Assembly (NCBI RefSeq): GCF_023541015.1
Contig: NZ_JALNPR010000005.1
Span: 1 to 64,000, forward strand
Length of the DNA stretch: 64,000 nt
Direction of reading: 5' to 3'
Origin: Marivivens donghaensis
GTDB taxonomy: Bacteria; Pseudomonadota; Alphaproteobacteria; Rhodobacterales; Rhodobacteraceae
Notes under the pieces: generated by a model
The model's input: the letters and a program-made list of their open reading frames with translations, nothing else
What the model was told of the DNA's origin: nothing
Database searches by the model: none
Shown: one piece after another, positions 1 through 8,435 of the stretch
Numbering within the stretch: position 1 is the first letter of the stretch
How the letters are laid out: the number at the start of each line of letters is the position of its first letter
Made by a program: the position numbers and the translations under genes

Positions 1-68
<68 letters not shown>

Positions 69-137
69 AAACAAATTCTTCAATACATTCAGTGCCTAGT
101 AACCCCAAAAAAGGGGCTGTCGGCGTTTGGCAATAGC

Positions 138-1796
138 CTAAACGCCCCAAACAATCTGGCCGTCAACAATCGTGGTTCGTGCTTTGGCTTGATCGAGCAC
201 GTCGATTGGTAAATCTTCAAGATTGCTGCCCATAATCACGAGATCAGCAAGCATCCCAGCCTTCAGCATCCCTAGTCGATCCTCGTCGAAACCAGCATAC
301 GCGCCTCCTGCCGTATAGGCATGGAAGGCTTCGTGGAGCGTGCAGGTATTGTCGGGGCAATCATCTGACAGCTTTGGGCGCGTCATGGCCGCTTTTACGC
401 TGCGCATAGGGTTAATATCGGTGATTGGCCAATCTGAGGAGAAGGCGATTGGTACGTTCGCTTCACGCAGGGCCTTGTCTGGGAAAGCATGTTTCAAGCG
501 AGCTTCACCTACCATTGCTGCCCACGGGTCGCGTGGAAAGTCCATCGCTAGGGGGGGATGTGAAGGTTGGACCGATGCGATCACGCCAAGTTCGGCAAAA
601 CGGTGAAGATCGTCAGGATGCATCACTTCGATATGCTCTACACGGTGGCGACTATCGCGCGGGCCGTTGGCTTTTCGAGCAGCTTCATACCCATCAAGCG
701 TTCGCCTAACAGCGGCATCACCGATGGCGTGTACTGAAATTTGTAGGCCGTGTTTGTCCGCTTCAATACAAATTTCGTTAAACCTCTCAGCAGTGTGCAG
801 CGGTTCGCATGTGCTACCGTCACTGAACGGTTCAAACATGAAGGCAGTGCCACTATCTATCACGCCATCCATAAACATTTTGATGCGTCCCGAACGGAGG
901 CGGTCCGTGGAATATCGTTCGCGCATCTCGAGCGCGTCGATAATCGATGAAACCGGTTTTTCAGGGGTGAGGTGAAATGGGACTTCGGTGCGGCAGATGA
1001 GTTCCCCGCGCCTCTCCAATTCCCTTAGCAATTCTAATTGATAGAAGTTCCCGTCCATATTGTGGAGCGAGGTAAAGCCAAACGAGGCGCAGTATTCGAG
1101 GCCTCTGCGTAGGGTGTCGAGGTCTTCCTCTCTTTCTTCCGCAGTCGGCGGTGTGGAGGGTTCTAAGCCCGCGAAGCCCAAATCCTCGCGTCCGCCAGAG
1201 GTTCGCAAGGCTAGGACGGGTGCATATGCGAATTGTTCTCGCAACTCGCCGCTTGCGGTGCCATCGTCGGCCATGACGACTTCACATCCGACTGGCATTT
1301 TGGCGCCATATAGGATCCCAGCTTTTTCCAATGCGATTGTGTTTGCCCAAGCCGTATGATGATCGCTGGATAGTAGAATAACGGGTCGGTCGGAGAGAGC
1401 CGCGTCCAAATCCTGTCGCGTAGTATGTTTCCCGTCACCGAACAGGTTGTAGTCCGCAGCCTTGCAGATCAGTAGACCTTCAGTCGGGTTAGCATCTGCA
1501 TAGGCTCGCAGCCGAGGGGCTAGCTGATCCAGCCCCTTAACGCCCGTCAGTTGGAGGAGTTTCAAGCCATATCCGCCCCAAAAAAGGTGCATGTGTGCCT
1601 CAACCAGTCCAGGCAGAACAGTGCAACCTTGTGCGTCGATCCGCTTGGTTGTGTGGTCCGCCAATGGCGCAATCGACGTGGCGTTGCCGACGGCGATGAT
1701 ACGATTGCCTTGAACTGCCAGTGCCTCTGCTCGGGGATTTTCTGGATCCATTGTGAGAATGGATGCGTTTTCGATAATCAAATCTGCAATCGGCAT
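138..1796 (-). CDS. Amidohydrolase, YtcJ-like (amidohydrolase family 3)
   Basis: This 552-residue protein belongs to the metal-dependent amidohydrolases of the YtcJ type, which hydrolyse amide or related bonds in small molecules; the substrate cannot be told. It has the N-terminal beta-sandwich strand (ADLIIENASILTMD), the metal-binding HxH (EAHMHLFWGG), later metal histidines (SVHAIGDAA and HRVEHIEV), the catalytic aspartate (FSSDWPI), and a C-terminal strand (GMLADLVIMG). The frame is open to 1898 upstream, but the family N-terminus begins at the ATG at 1796, which I prefer; neither start has a strong ribosome binding site. It diverges from the type I secretion genes, with about 170 bp between them. 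Confidence 0.85.
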   Translation of the reverse strand: MPIADLIIENASILTMDPENPRAEALAVQGNRIIAVGNATSIAPLADHTTKRIDAQGCTVLPGLVEAHMHLFWGGYGLKLLQLTGVKGLDQLAPRLRAYADANPTEGLLICKAADYNLFGDGKHTTRQDLDAALSDRPVILLSSDHHTAWANTIALEKAGILYGAKMPVGCEVVMADDGTASGELREQFAYAPVLALRTSGGREDLGFAGLEPSTPPTAEEREEDLDTLRRGLEYCASFGFTSLHNMDGNFYQLELLRELERRGELICRTEVPFHLTPEKPVSSIIDALEMRERYSTDRLRSGRIKMFMDGVIDSGTAFMFEPFSDGSTCEPLHTAERFNEICIEADKHGLQISVHAIGDAAVRRTLDGYEAARKANGPRDSRHRVEHIEVMHPDDLHRFAELGVIASVQPSHPPLAMDFPRDPWAAMVGEARLKHAFPDKALREANVPIAFSSDWPITDINPMRSVKAAMTRPKLSDDCPDNTCTLHEAFHAYTAGGAYAGFDEDRLGMLKAGMLADLVIMGSNLEDLPIDVLDQAKARTTIVDGQIVWGV

Positions 1797-1967
1797 TTGG
1801 AAACCTGTTGCTAAGGGGTCGATCAAACACTCAGTGAGACGTGGTTTCCTGTCAATACGGCTAGAGCGAAGTGAATTGGGCGCCCTACTTTTCGGCATCG
1901 TAATTAATCAGATTTGAACCAAATCGATATTTGATTGGGCCAAGCCAGTCCAATCGCGGAGTGCTCT

Positions 1968-3647
1968 ATGCACGTTTCGAAATTCCCCAATAACCTTCTA
2001 AGTCCGCTTTCTCTTTCTTGGCGTGCATTCGCTGTCGTTGGGCTTTTTAGTGCGGTCATCAATCTCTTGATGCTCACGGGCCCGCTGTTCATGCTTCAGG
2101 TCTATGACCGAGTATTGATCAGTCGATCGACGGCGACCTTGGGCGTTTTGTTTGCAATTGTCGTGTATTGCTATGTGCTGATGGGGCTGCTGGATATCTA
2201 TCGTGGTCGCGTGCTCGCCCGCATTGGGGCGAAATTTCAGGCTTCTTTGGATCGCCGTGTTTACGATGCGGTGTTGATGCAGAACCAACCGAGCGAAGAG
2301 CTCCGTTCTGTGACGGTCGTCCGTGCGGCATTGGCCTCAGCCGGAACGGGTGCAATTTTTGACTTGCCTTGGGTGCCGATCTTTATCGGCGTCTTGTTCG
2401 TGTTCCACCCTGTGATGGGCGGCTTCGCTATATTTGGGGTTGGCGTTGTGTTCGCTTTTGCGCTGGTTAACCACAGCCTGACCGCCTCTCCCCAATCTCG
2501 AGAGGCTGCTGAGACGTCGCGCGCTGACGCTCATGCCTTCGCAATTAGCGCGCATAATGAGACCGTTCGTGGGTTGGGGATGGCGTCAGTGTCGGGCGAT
2601 ATCTGGCAGGATTTACGGATGCGGGCGCTTGGTGCCTCGCTGAAGGTTTCGGACGCTGGCGGTGTGGTCACCTCGCTCAGTCGTTCAGCGCGCATGATGA
2701 TGCAGTCTGGTATGCTTGGCCTCGGGGCCCTTCTGGTCATTCAGGGCCATATTTCAGGTGGGGTGATGGTTGCGGGTTCTATCCTGCTTGGTCGAGCTCT
2801 TTCGCCTGTAGAGCAGGTTGTCGCTCATTGGCCCCACATGCAGCGCGCTATTTCAGCGTGGAAATCTTTGGATCAGACGTTGTCGATGACCACGCAGCGC
2901 ACAATGAGATTGCCTTTGCCCCGCCCAGCAGCACAGCTCGAAGTGACCAATCTGGCGGTTGTCGTAGGACGCCAGAAACGGCCAACGCTCCAAGGTATAT
3001 CGTTTAAGGCCAACGCTGGAGATGCGATCGCAGTGATTGGCCCATCAGCCGCAGGGAAATCAACCTTTGCCAAGGCCATCGTGGGGATATTGCCTATCGC
3101 AATCGGTGATGTTCGACTGGGAGGTGTTGCCTTGAGCCAGTATGATCCAGACCAATTGGGGCGCTATTTCGGTTACCTTCCCCAAGACGCCGCACTTTTC
3201 AACGGCACCATCGCACAGAACATCGCGCGATTTACGCCGGATGCCGACCCACAAGCGATCATAGATGCGGCCATGGCAGCGTCGGCGCACGATGTGATCC
3301 TTGGGCTGCCCGATGGCTATGACACGGTCGTCGACCACGGCGCGACTGTGCTCTCTGGTGGACAAAAACAGCGGATTGGCCTCGCCCGAGCGCTCTTTGG
3401 TGATCCAGTTGCGCTTGTTTTAGACGAACCGAATGCACATCTGGACGATGTTGGAGTTCAGGCTTTGAACGATGCAATTTCGAATGCGCGGAACGCGGGA
3501 AAGGTTGTGGTCGTCATGGCGCATCGCCCCTCTGCCTTAGTTGAATGTAATAAGGTGATGATTTTGCGTGACGGTCAAATGCGCGCCTTTGGGCCACGTG
3601 ATGCGGTGCTTCAGAAATTCGTCCAGCCGCAGGGTATTCCCGCATGA
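1968..3647 (+). CDS. Type I secretion system permease/ATPase (PrtD-like)
   Basis: Inner-membrane ABC exporter half-transporter of 559 residues, the usual length of PrtD-type type I secretion ATPases. The N-terminal half holds hydrophobic segments (from about residue 15, e.g. AFAVVGLFSAVINLLML) and lacks a C39 peptidase domain. The C-terminal nucleotide-binding domain has Walker A (GPSAAGKST), signature (LSGGQKQRIGLARAL), Walker B (ALVLDEPNAHLDD) and H-loop (VVVMAHRPS). The ATG at 1968 has GGAG six bases upstream; the longer frame from 1935 has no such site. Its stop overlaps the start of the adaptor gene (ATGA), indicating translational coupling. No outer-membrane TolC-type gene and no RTX substrate lie in the window, so the cargo is unknown. 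Confidence 0.9.
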   Translation: MHVSKFPNNLLSPLSLSWRAFAVVGLFSAVINLLMLTGPLFMLQVYDRVLISRSTATLGVLFAIVVYCYVLMGLLDIYRGRVLARIGAKFQASLDRRVYDAVLMQNQPSEELRSVTVVRAALASAGTGAIFDLPWVPIFIGVLFVFHPVMGGFAIFGVGVVFAFALVNHSLTASPQSREAAETSRADAHAFAISAHNETVRGLGMASVSGDIWQDLRMRALGASLKVSDAGGVVTSLSRSARMMMQSGMLGLGALLVIQGHISGGVMVAGSILLGRALSPVEQVVAHWPHMQRAISAWKSLDQTLSMTTQRTMRLPLPRPAAQLEVTNLAVVVGRQKRPTLQGISFKANAGDAIAVIGPSAAGKSTFAKAIVGILPIAIGDVRLGGVALSQYDPDQLGRYFGYLPQDAALFNGTIAQNIARFTPDADPQAIIDAAMAASAHDVILGLPDGYDTVVDHGATVLSGGQKQRIGLARALFGDPVALVLDEPNAHLDDVGVQALNDAISNARNAGKVVVVMAHRPSALVECNKVMILRDGQMRAFGPRDAVLQKFVQPQGIPA

Positions 3648-4891
3648 CTTTGACTGCTGATTTCTCTTCTGACAGGTCGACGAAACGCGGCATTCAGGTC
3701 ATCCTGGTTGGGCTAGTTGGCTTTTTAGTCTGGGCAGTTTCTGTCGAAATCGACGGCGCAGTGATTGCATCTGGCCATGTGGAGTACTCCCTTGGGCGGC
3801 AGGTCGTGCAGCATCCTGATGGGGGTGTTGTTTCTCAAATCCACGTGCAAGATGGATTGGAAGTGCGCGCGGGCGATTCGATTGTGACACTCGATGGCAT
3901 TGAACTAGTCGCCCAACGTTCTGTCATTCAGGCGCAATTGGCGACATTGCTGGCCCAAGCGGCACGATTGCGGGCAGAGGCAGTGGGGGCGGCTGCAGTT
4001 GATTTTGACGGTCTTCCAGTCGATGCCGGCCAAGACGCAATTTTTGCGGCGGGGCGAGCGGCTCAAGCGCAGGCACACTTGCAGCTCGCGCAACAGCAAG
4101 CGAAAGCAAATGCAATTGCGGCGGGGCGGGAGAGGCAGTTGACGGCGGTGCGTACTCAGATCGCGCTCGTTCAGGATGAACTTGTTGCTCAGGCCGCCTT
4201 GCTGAATGTTGGGCTGACACAAGCCAATCGGGTCTCCGCTTTGCAACGTGAAGAGGCGCGGCTCGAAGCGCAAATTGCCGAAATCGAAATAGCGATAACC
4301 GAAGCGCGAGGTGCCGCCGACGGCTATGTTGCCGAAGGGCTTCGTTTGGAAGCCGCGACCAGAGATGCAGCACGGGCTGAATTAGCGACGACCTTGTCGC
4401 GGGTTGAGGAACTACAAGAGCGCTTAGCGTTGATCGAGGCGCTCGTGGATCGCCTCGTTGTTCGGGCGCCCATCGACGGTATTGTCACTGCCCTACAAAT
4501 CGAAACAATCGGCGGAGTAATTCCATCAGGTGCGGAAATCGCGACGATTTCTCCAATGGGCCAACCGCGCATAATCGCGGCGGAGGTTGATCCAACCCAA
4601 ATTGATAGCGTTCAATTGGGCCAATCGGTACGAATTCGGTTTCCGACAGTTGATGCAGTCGCCACGCCAGAGGTCAGTGGCGTAGTTCGCTTAGTCTCTC
4701 CTGATACCGTCACCGACCAAATGACAGGAAGGGTGGCCTACCGCTTGGAGGTGGCGATAGACGACGACTTGTTCCCGCTTCCTGCAGGAGTGCCAGCCCA
4801 AGTGTTTCTGTCGACTGGGCCCCGCACTTTGGCGTCCTATTTGGTTAAACCAATTGCCGACTATTGGGCGCTCGCTGTGCGAGAACGATAG
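3644..4891 (+). CDS. HlyD-family type I secretion periplasmic adaptor (PrtE-like)
   Basis: Membrane fusion protein of 415 residues that would bridge the ABC exporter encoded just upstream with an outer-membrane channel. It has a short cytoplasmic N-terminus, one membrane anchor at about residues 17-36 (VILVGLVGFLVWAVS), a first lipoyl-half motif (GGVVSQIHVQDGLEV), a long alanine/glutamine/glutamate-rich coiled coil at about residues 85-270, the second lipoyl half (VRAPIDGIVTALQ) and a C-terminal beta domain with a PAGVPAQVF segment typical of the family. It overlaps the ATPase gene by four bases. The 415-residue length is normal for PrtE proteins. Nothing in the window shows what is exported. 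Confidence 0.9.
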   Translation: MTLTADFSSDRSTKRGIQVILVGLVGFLVWAVSVEIDGAVIASGHVEYSLGRQVVQHPDGGVVSQIHVQDGLEVRAGDSIVTLDGIELVAQRSVIQAQLATLLAQAARLRAEAVGAAAVDFDGLPVDAGQDAIFAAGRAAQAQAHLQLAQQQAKANAIAAGRERQLTAVRTQIALVQDELVAQAALLNVGLTQANRVSALQREEARLEAQIAEIEIAITEARGAADGYVAEGLRLEAATRDAARAELATTLSRVEELQERLALIEALVDRLVVRAPIDGIVTALQIETIGGVIPSGAEIATISPMGQPRIIAAEVDPTQIDSVQLGQSVRIRFPTVDAVATPEVSGVVRLVSPDTVTDQMTGRVAYRLEVAIDDDLFPLPAGVPAQVFLSTGPRTLASYLVKPIADYWALAVRER

Positions 4892-4895
4892 CCTT

Positions 4896-5900
4896 CTAAA
4901 GGTTCGCGATTTCGACTGTTTTCCCAGTCGCGGCGGACCTTTTGATAGCCGTGATCACTTCAACAGCCGCCAGCCCGTCGGCGCCGCTAACCACGGGTTC
5001 TGCGGTACCTGCGATAACCTCAGAAAAATGGGAAACTTGCAGAACTAGCGGGTCATCAAATTCGAAGATCGGTTTCGACGCCGAAATGGGGGACCACCAG
5101 CCGTTCGGCCCGTCGTGCGTCCAAACAGCGAGGTTCGGAAGGGCAAGCGACCCTTTAGTTCCACCGAGCCAATAGCAGTTTTCACTAGTCGCGGGATAAT
5201 GCGCATTCTCTCGTGCGGTGAGTTCCCAACTCCACGGTGCCGATGCCGTGTCGCTCACGTTGACAGTGCCTAAAACGCCACTTTCAAATTTCAGCAGAAC
5301 GACAGCGGTTTCTTCGACCTCGTTCCCACGAACCGCATTGGATTCCATCGCATGGACAGAGGTAATCGGACCGCATAGGGCGTTAAGCAGATCAATGTCG
5401 TGGATCAGGTTCAGGTAAACTGGGCCAGCGCCCGCCTTGCGGCGCCAATCGACGTCGAAATAGTGATCAGGTTTGAGGAAGCACGTTTGCGCTTGAACGG
5501 TGGTGATGTGACCAAGTTTGCCACTTCGAACGATTTCAACAGCCTTTCGTATCAACGGGTTATAGCGCCGATGATGGCCTGTCAAAAGCGGAAGGCCCGC
5601 GGCTTTGGCGGCGGCAAGCACCCTGCGTCCTTCAACTAAATCCGTTGTGAAGGGCTTTTCGACAATAGCGGGAATGCCTGCCTCAACGCATTGCATTGCA
5701 GTGACGCCATGAACGGTGTTCGGAACGGCTAGCACAACTCCATCAACCTCGCCCGCTGCAAAAAGAGCCGCAAGATCGGGATGCCACCTGACGCCCAAGC
5801 TACTGGCGAATGCTTTGCCTTCGTCTGTTGGGTCCACAATTGCGCAGAGTGTGGCAGCGGGGGACAGCTGCACTGCTTCCGCATGGCGACGTCCGATCAA
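4896..5900 (-). CDS. Gfo/Idh/MocA-family oxidoreductase, N-terminus apparently frameshifted
   Basis: NAD(P)-dependent sugar or cyclitol-type oxidoreductase, 334 residues from a TTG at 5900. It shows the family EKP motif (AIVEKPFTTDL) and the catalytic-domain helix (YLNLIHDIDLLNAL). The TTG lies inside the dinucleotide-binding glycine loop: in this frame the codons before it give IGAG, completing IGAGLIGRRHAEA, but there is no start codon before an in-frame stop. The other frame just upstream (5953 to about 5912) reads KATATKRIAV, exactly what should precede IGAG. One inserted base near 5912 would restore KRIAVIGAGLIG. So the gene carries a one-base deletion or a sequencing error. It lies downstream of aroQ, possibly as part of a quinate/shikimate locus; substrate unknown. 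Confidence 0.75.
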   Translation of the reverse strand: MIGRRHAEAVQLSPAATLCAIVDPTDEGKAFASSLGVRWHPDLAALFAAGEVDGVVLAVPNTVHGVTAMQCVEAGIPAIVEKPFTTDLVEGRRVLAAAKAAGLPLLTGHHRRYNPLIRKAVEIVRSGKLGHITTVQAQTCFLKPDHYFDVDWRRKAGAGPVYLNLIHDIDLLNALCGPITSVHAMESNAVRGNEVEETAVVLLKFESGVLGTVNVSDTASAPWSWELTARENAHYPATSENCYWLGGTKGSLALPNLAVWTHDGPNGWWSPISASKPIFEFDDPLVLQVSHFSEVIAGTAEPVVSGADGLAAVEVITAIKRSAATGKTVEIANL

Positions 5901-5962
5901 ACCTGCGCCGATACTGCAATTCTTTTGGTCGCGGTGGCCTTCAACTTACTCAAATGACAATG

Positions 5963-5999
5963 AAAACGCGGCGCTGGATTACCTCTAGCGCCGCGTTTT
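5963..5999 (-). terminator. Rho-independent terminator after aroQ
   Basis: A perfect 13-bp inverted repeat, AAAACGCGGCGCT and AGCGCCGCGTTTT, flanks an 11-base loop. It lies 5 bp past the aroQ stop codon and is followed on the minus strand by a T-rich run, with T-tracts on both sides, so it could also work on the plus strand. The downstream Gfo/Idh/MocA gene begins immediately after it, so readthrough or a promoter within the hairpin would be needed to express that gene. Confidence 0.85.
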
Positions 6000-6004
6000 T
6001 AGTT

Positions 6005-6439
6005 TTAGATCAGTGTTGCAACATGGCTGGTTGCAAGTGTGTAGCCGTTGATCCCGAAGCCAGCCATCACAGCGTCAGCGCGCATGCTGACATACGAATG
6101 GTGGCGGAAGGACTCACGTTTGTGCACTTGGCTAATGTGGACCTCGATAACGGGACCTTCGAATGTGTTCAGCGCGTCGAGAACCGCAATGGAGTAGTGG
6201 GTCAGCGCACCTGGGTTGATGATGATTGCGGCCGCTTGTTCGCGGGCTTCGTGGATCCAGTCGACGATCTGACCTTCGTAGTTAGATTGCAGTAGCTTCA
6301 CGGCAAAGCCAGCAGCAGTCGCCACTGCAGAGCAGTTTGCTTCGACATCGTCCAAGGTGTCGCGACCGTAAATTTCCGGCTGCCGTTTGCCCAATAGGTT
6401 TAGGTTCGGACCGTTCAGAATGTAGACGGTTTTGGACAT
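6005..6439 (-). CDS. aroQ: Type II 3-dehydroquinate dehydratase
   Basis: Cytoplasmic dehydratase of 144 residues that interconverts 3-dehydroquinate and 3-dehydroshikimate, in either shikimate synthesis or quinate breakdown. The length is typical of the dodecameric type II enzyme. Family motifs are intact: [17 protein letters not shown] with the catalytic arginine and tyrosine, [21 protein letters not shown], and [11 protein letters not shown] with the active-site histidine. A GntR regulator gene sits 10 bp upstream on the same strand, and a decayed dehydroshikimate dehydratase lies nearby. This suggests a catabolic (quinate/shikimate) origin rather than the biosynthetic copy; that is inference from context. 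Confidence 0.93.
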   Translation of the reverse strand: MSKTVYILNGPNLNLLGKRQPEIYGRDTLDDVEANCSAVATAAGFAVKLLQSNYEGQIVDWIHEAREQAAAIIINPGALTHYSIAVLDALNTFEGPVIEVHISQVHKRESFRHHSYVSMRADAVMAGFGINGYTLATSHVATLI

Positions 6440-6449
6440 GGTGTTCTCC

Positions 6450-7118
6450 TCACTTGAAATCTTTGGCGCGTTTTTCGAATAGAGCGCTTAGGTCGTTGCC
6501 CGTGCGTTCGATATGTCGGGCGAGCAGGGTTGGGCCGAGTTCCGCATCTCGGGCGAGAGCCGCGTCAGCAATCGCGGCGTGTTCGCCAGCCATGTCCCGT
6601 CCTGCTCCATCATAGTTCAGGATATTGGCGTATCGTTTGTGGAGATTGCCAAGCATGACGCACAAATCGCGTAGCATCGGCATCGCACATCCACGAATCA
6701 GACTTGTGTGGAACAGGTCGTGTGCGGCCGTCTGATTGGTCCCCGTGGTATTATTCATGTGGTGGATCGCAGCTGGAATTTTGCTTTCCCACTCAAGCGT
6801 TCCTATCGCTATCGCGTGTTTAAGAGCGAGAGCTTCGAGGTCCGCACGTAGACGAGTGATCTCCAGCAAGTTTGCCATGCCAAGAGGGACGATCCTGAAC
6901 CCCTTTTTGTCTTCAAATTCAACGAGCCGATCAGCAACCAATCTGGAAATCGCTTCTCGGATCGGTGACAGCGATACGCCGTATTCTTCGCGGAGGTGAT
7001 CAAGGTTCACCTTCGCTCCGGGCCTCATTTTGCCCGCAATAATAGCGTCGCGTATCTCGTTTGAGACGCGGCTTGCACGGGTTAGTTTGGACGGGTCTTG
7101 AAGCGTATCGTGGAGCAT
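6450..7118 (-). CDS. GntR-family regulator, FCD type
   Basis: Transcription factor of 222 residues. The N-terminal winged helix-turn-helix (about residues 10-75: [34 protein letters not shown]) is of the GntR type, and the all-helical C-terminal ligand domain is of the FCD type ([11 protein letters not shown], metal/ligand histidine positions). FCD regulators usually sense small organic acids. It is 10 bp upstream of aroQ on the same strand and diverges from a second FCD regulator at 7242. It probably controls the aroQ unit. The ATG at 7118 is taken as start; a palindrome-like ATAATCGATT element lies upstream in the shared intergenic region. Confidence 0.85.
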   Translation of the reverse strand: MLHDTLQDPSKLTRASRVSNEIRDAIIAGKMRPGAKVNLDHLREEYGVSLSPIREAISRLVADRLVEFEDKKGFRIVPLGMANLLEITRLRADLEALALKHAIAIGTLEWESKIPAAIHHMNNTTGTNQTAAHDLFHTSLIRGCAMPMLRDLCVMLGNLHKRYANILNYDGAGRDMAGEHAAIADAALARDAELGPTLLARHIERTGNDLSALFEKRAKDFK

Positions 7119-7151
7119 TTTTTTGCCTTTAGTTAGACCTGACCATCGGAA

Positions 7152-7162
7152 TATAATCGATT
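7152..7162. promoter_or_regulatory. TATAATCGATT element between divergent GntR genes
   Basis: The 11-base string TATAATCGATT occurs here and again at 7921-7931, upstream of the broken quiC-like gene. Its core AATCGATT is self-complementary. Presence in both regulatory regions flanking the two FCD regulators suggests a shared operator, but it also contains a TATAAT-like string and could simply be a -10 element. Confidence 0.4.
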
Positions 7163-7241
7163 TAGGTCAAGTCTGTTGCACTTCCCAATTACCTGTTTAT
7201 CCTCCGCTCGTCTGAGGGAAGGCGTAGAGTTAGAGATTTTC

Positions 7242-7889
7242 ATGAGCAAACTTGGGGACGATATTTACCGCGTAATGCGTCACGACATCGTTTTTGGTCG
7301 CTTGGATGCTAATTCGAAAATTCGGCTTTCTCACCTCAAGGCAACCTATGGCGCGTCGATCCCGACGCTACGCGAGATCCTGAACCGTCTCGTCTCTGAA
7401 GGCTTTGTTGTCGCCGAAGGAAAGCGCGGTCACATTGTGGCGCCCATTTCCAAGGAAGGCCTCAAGGAAATCGCGGACCTTCGCATTCTATTGGAGTGCT
7501 ACGCTCTTCGGCAGTCACTGGCGGAAGGGACAACGGATTGGGAGGCGCATGTTATTTCGGCGCATTACAAGCTGTCCCAGATGGAAAAGCGTATGCAGTC
7601 AGGTGATGACAGCGCACGTGAAGCATGGAAGCAATATGACTGGGAGTTCCATCAGGCGCTGATTTCCGCCTGTGGTTCGACCGAACTGTTGCAAGTCCAC
7701 GGCATCGTTTTCGACAAATACCTCCGCTACCAAATGCGCCTTCTGACATACCGTGGCGATGTCGCGAGTGCTGAACATAAGGCCCTGCTTGATGCCGCGC
7801 TGAATAGAGATGCCGACACGGCAGAATCCGTCTTGCGTGCTCATATCGACGGCGGTGTGGCGCATAGCCTCCAAATTTTCGCAAAGTGA
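7242..7889 (+). CDS. GntR-family regulator, FCD type
   Basis: Second FCD-type GntR regulator in this locus, 215 residues from the ATG at 7242; the frame is open upstream to 7176 but MSKLGDDIYRVMRHDI gives the usual short N-terminus. The winged helix covers about residues 5-70 (ATYGASIPTLREILNRL, followed by the wing EGKRGHIVAP), and the FCD domain follows (YDWEFHQALISACGS, SAEHKALLDAALNRD, with conserved metal-site histidines). It reads toward the decayed dehydroshikimate dehydratase gene. It differs clearly from the divergent regulator at 6450, so it is not a recent duplicate. Confidence 0.83.
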   Translation: MSKLGDDIYRVMRHDIVFGRLDANSKIRLSHLKATYGASIPTLREILNRLVSEGFVVAEGKRGHIVAPISKEGLKEIADLRILLECYALRQSLAEGTTDWEAHVISAHYKLSQMEKRMQSGDDSAREAWKQYDWEFHQALISACGSTELLQVHGIVFDKYLRYQMRLLTYRGDVASAEHKALLDAALNRDADTAESVLRAHIDGGVAHSLQIFAK

Positions 7890-7920
7890 GCCGATGGTCA
7901 CAGTGCGGCGCTTGAGATGT

Positions 7921-7933
7921 TATAATCGATTAT
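7921..7933. promoter_or_regulatory. ATAATCGATTAT palindrome upstream of the quiC-like remnant
   Basis: A perfect 12-bp palindrome, ATAATC/GATTAT, at 7922-7933 lies about 140 bp before the start of the broken gene and 30 bp after the GntR/FCD stop codon. It shares TATAATCGATT with the site at 7152. It is a plausible operator for one of the two FCD regulators. Confidence 0.4.
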
Positions 7934-8072
7934 TTTCGCAAAATAAGATTTATAACGAATTTACATACAAAGTGAATATCGCCTGTTGATTTAGATTTTT
8001 TATTTGTCAGCATCCCTCCTGATGCTTCATCTGCCTACATAGAAGCACTGGCATATAAACGGAGGAAAATTT

Positions 8073-8428
8073 ATGCTCCTTACCCTCGCATAAGTCAAAG
8101 TTCGGATGCGTCTTTCGACTGTTATGTCCGTCGCCGACCAGCGCGCCGTCGCTGACACTTCTGATCTTTGAAAACTATTTCGCCGATCAGAATGCACGTG
8201 GGTCTCTAAACGCAGAAGAAATTGCTCTCTTGAAGGCCGTGAACATCCTCTATGACGAGGATAAAAAGGGGCCTACTATCAGCTTTATAGCCCCCCATAC
8301 GGCAATGGCTTCTTCTTCGAAATTATCCAGCGCAAAGTTGAGTATGCGGGCTATGGCGCACCAAACGCATCCTACCGGACTGCCGCGTTGAAACGGCTCG
8401 CCCGCGATATCCACATCCCCAAAGTGTG
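8073..8428 (+). pseudogene. Remnant of 3-dehydroshikimate dehydratase (QuiC-like, HPPD-type C-terminus)
   Basis: A good ribosome binding site (GGAGG) precedes an ATG at 8073, but the frame stops after six codons (MLLTLA). From about 8150 the sequence again codes for recognisable protein: ENYFADQNARG and LKAVNILYDEDKKG in one frame. A one-base loss in the G-run near 8267-8271 follows, and the next frame reads YYQLYSPPYGNGFFFEIIQR, EYAGYGAPNASYRTAALKR and LARDIHIPKV to a stop at 8428. This is the end of the 4-hydroxyphenylpyruvate-dioxygenase-like domain of dehydroshikimate dehydratases. Intact genes are about 1.9 kb, so roughly 1.5 kb has been deleted in addition to the frameshift. It sits with aroQ and two regulators. 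Confidence 0.75.
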
Positions 8429-8435
8429 AGGCGGA

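Noticed and set aside
103-116. CCCC-A6-GGGG string downstream of tRNA-fMet and of the amidohydrolase gene
   Set aside because: Only a 4-bp stem with an all-A loop; too weak to call a terminator with confidence.
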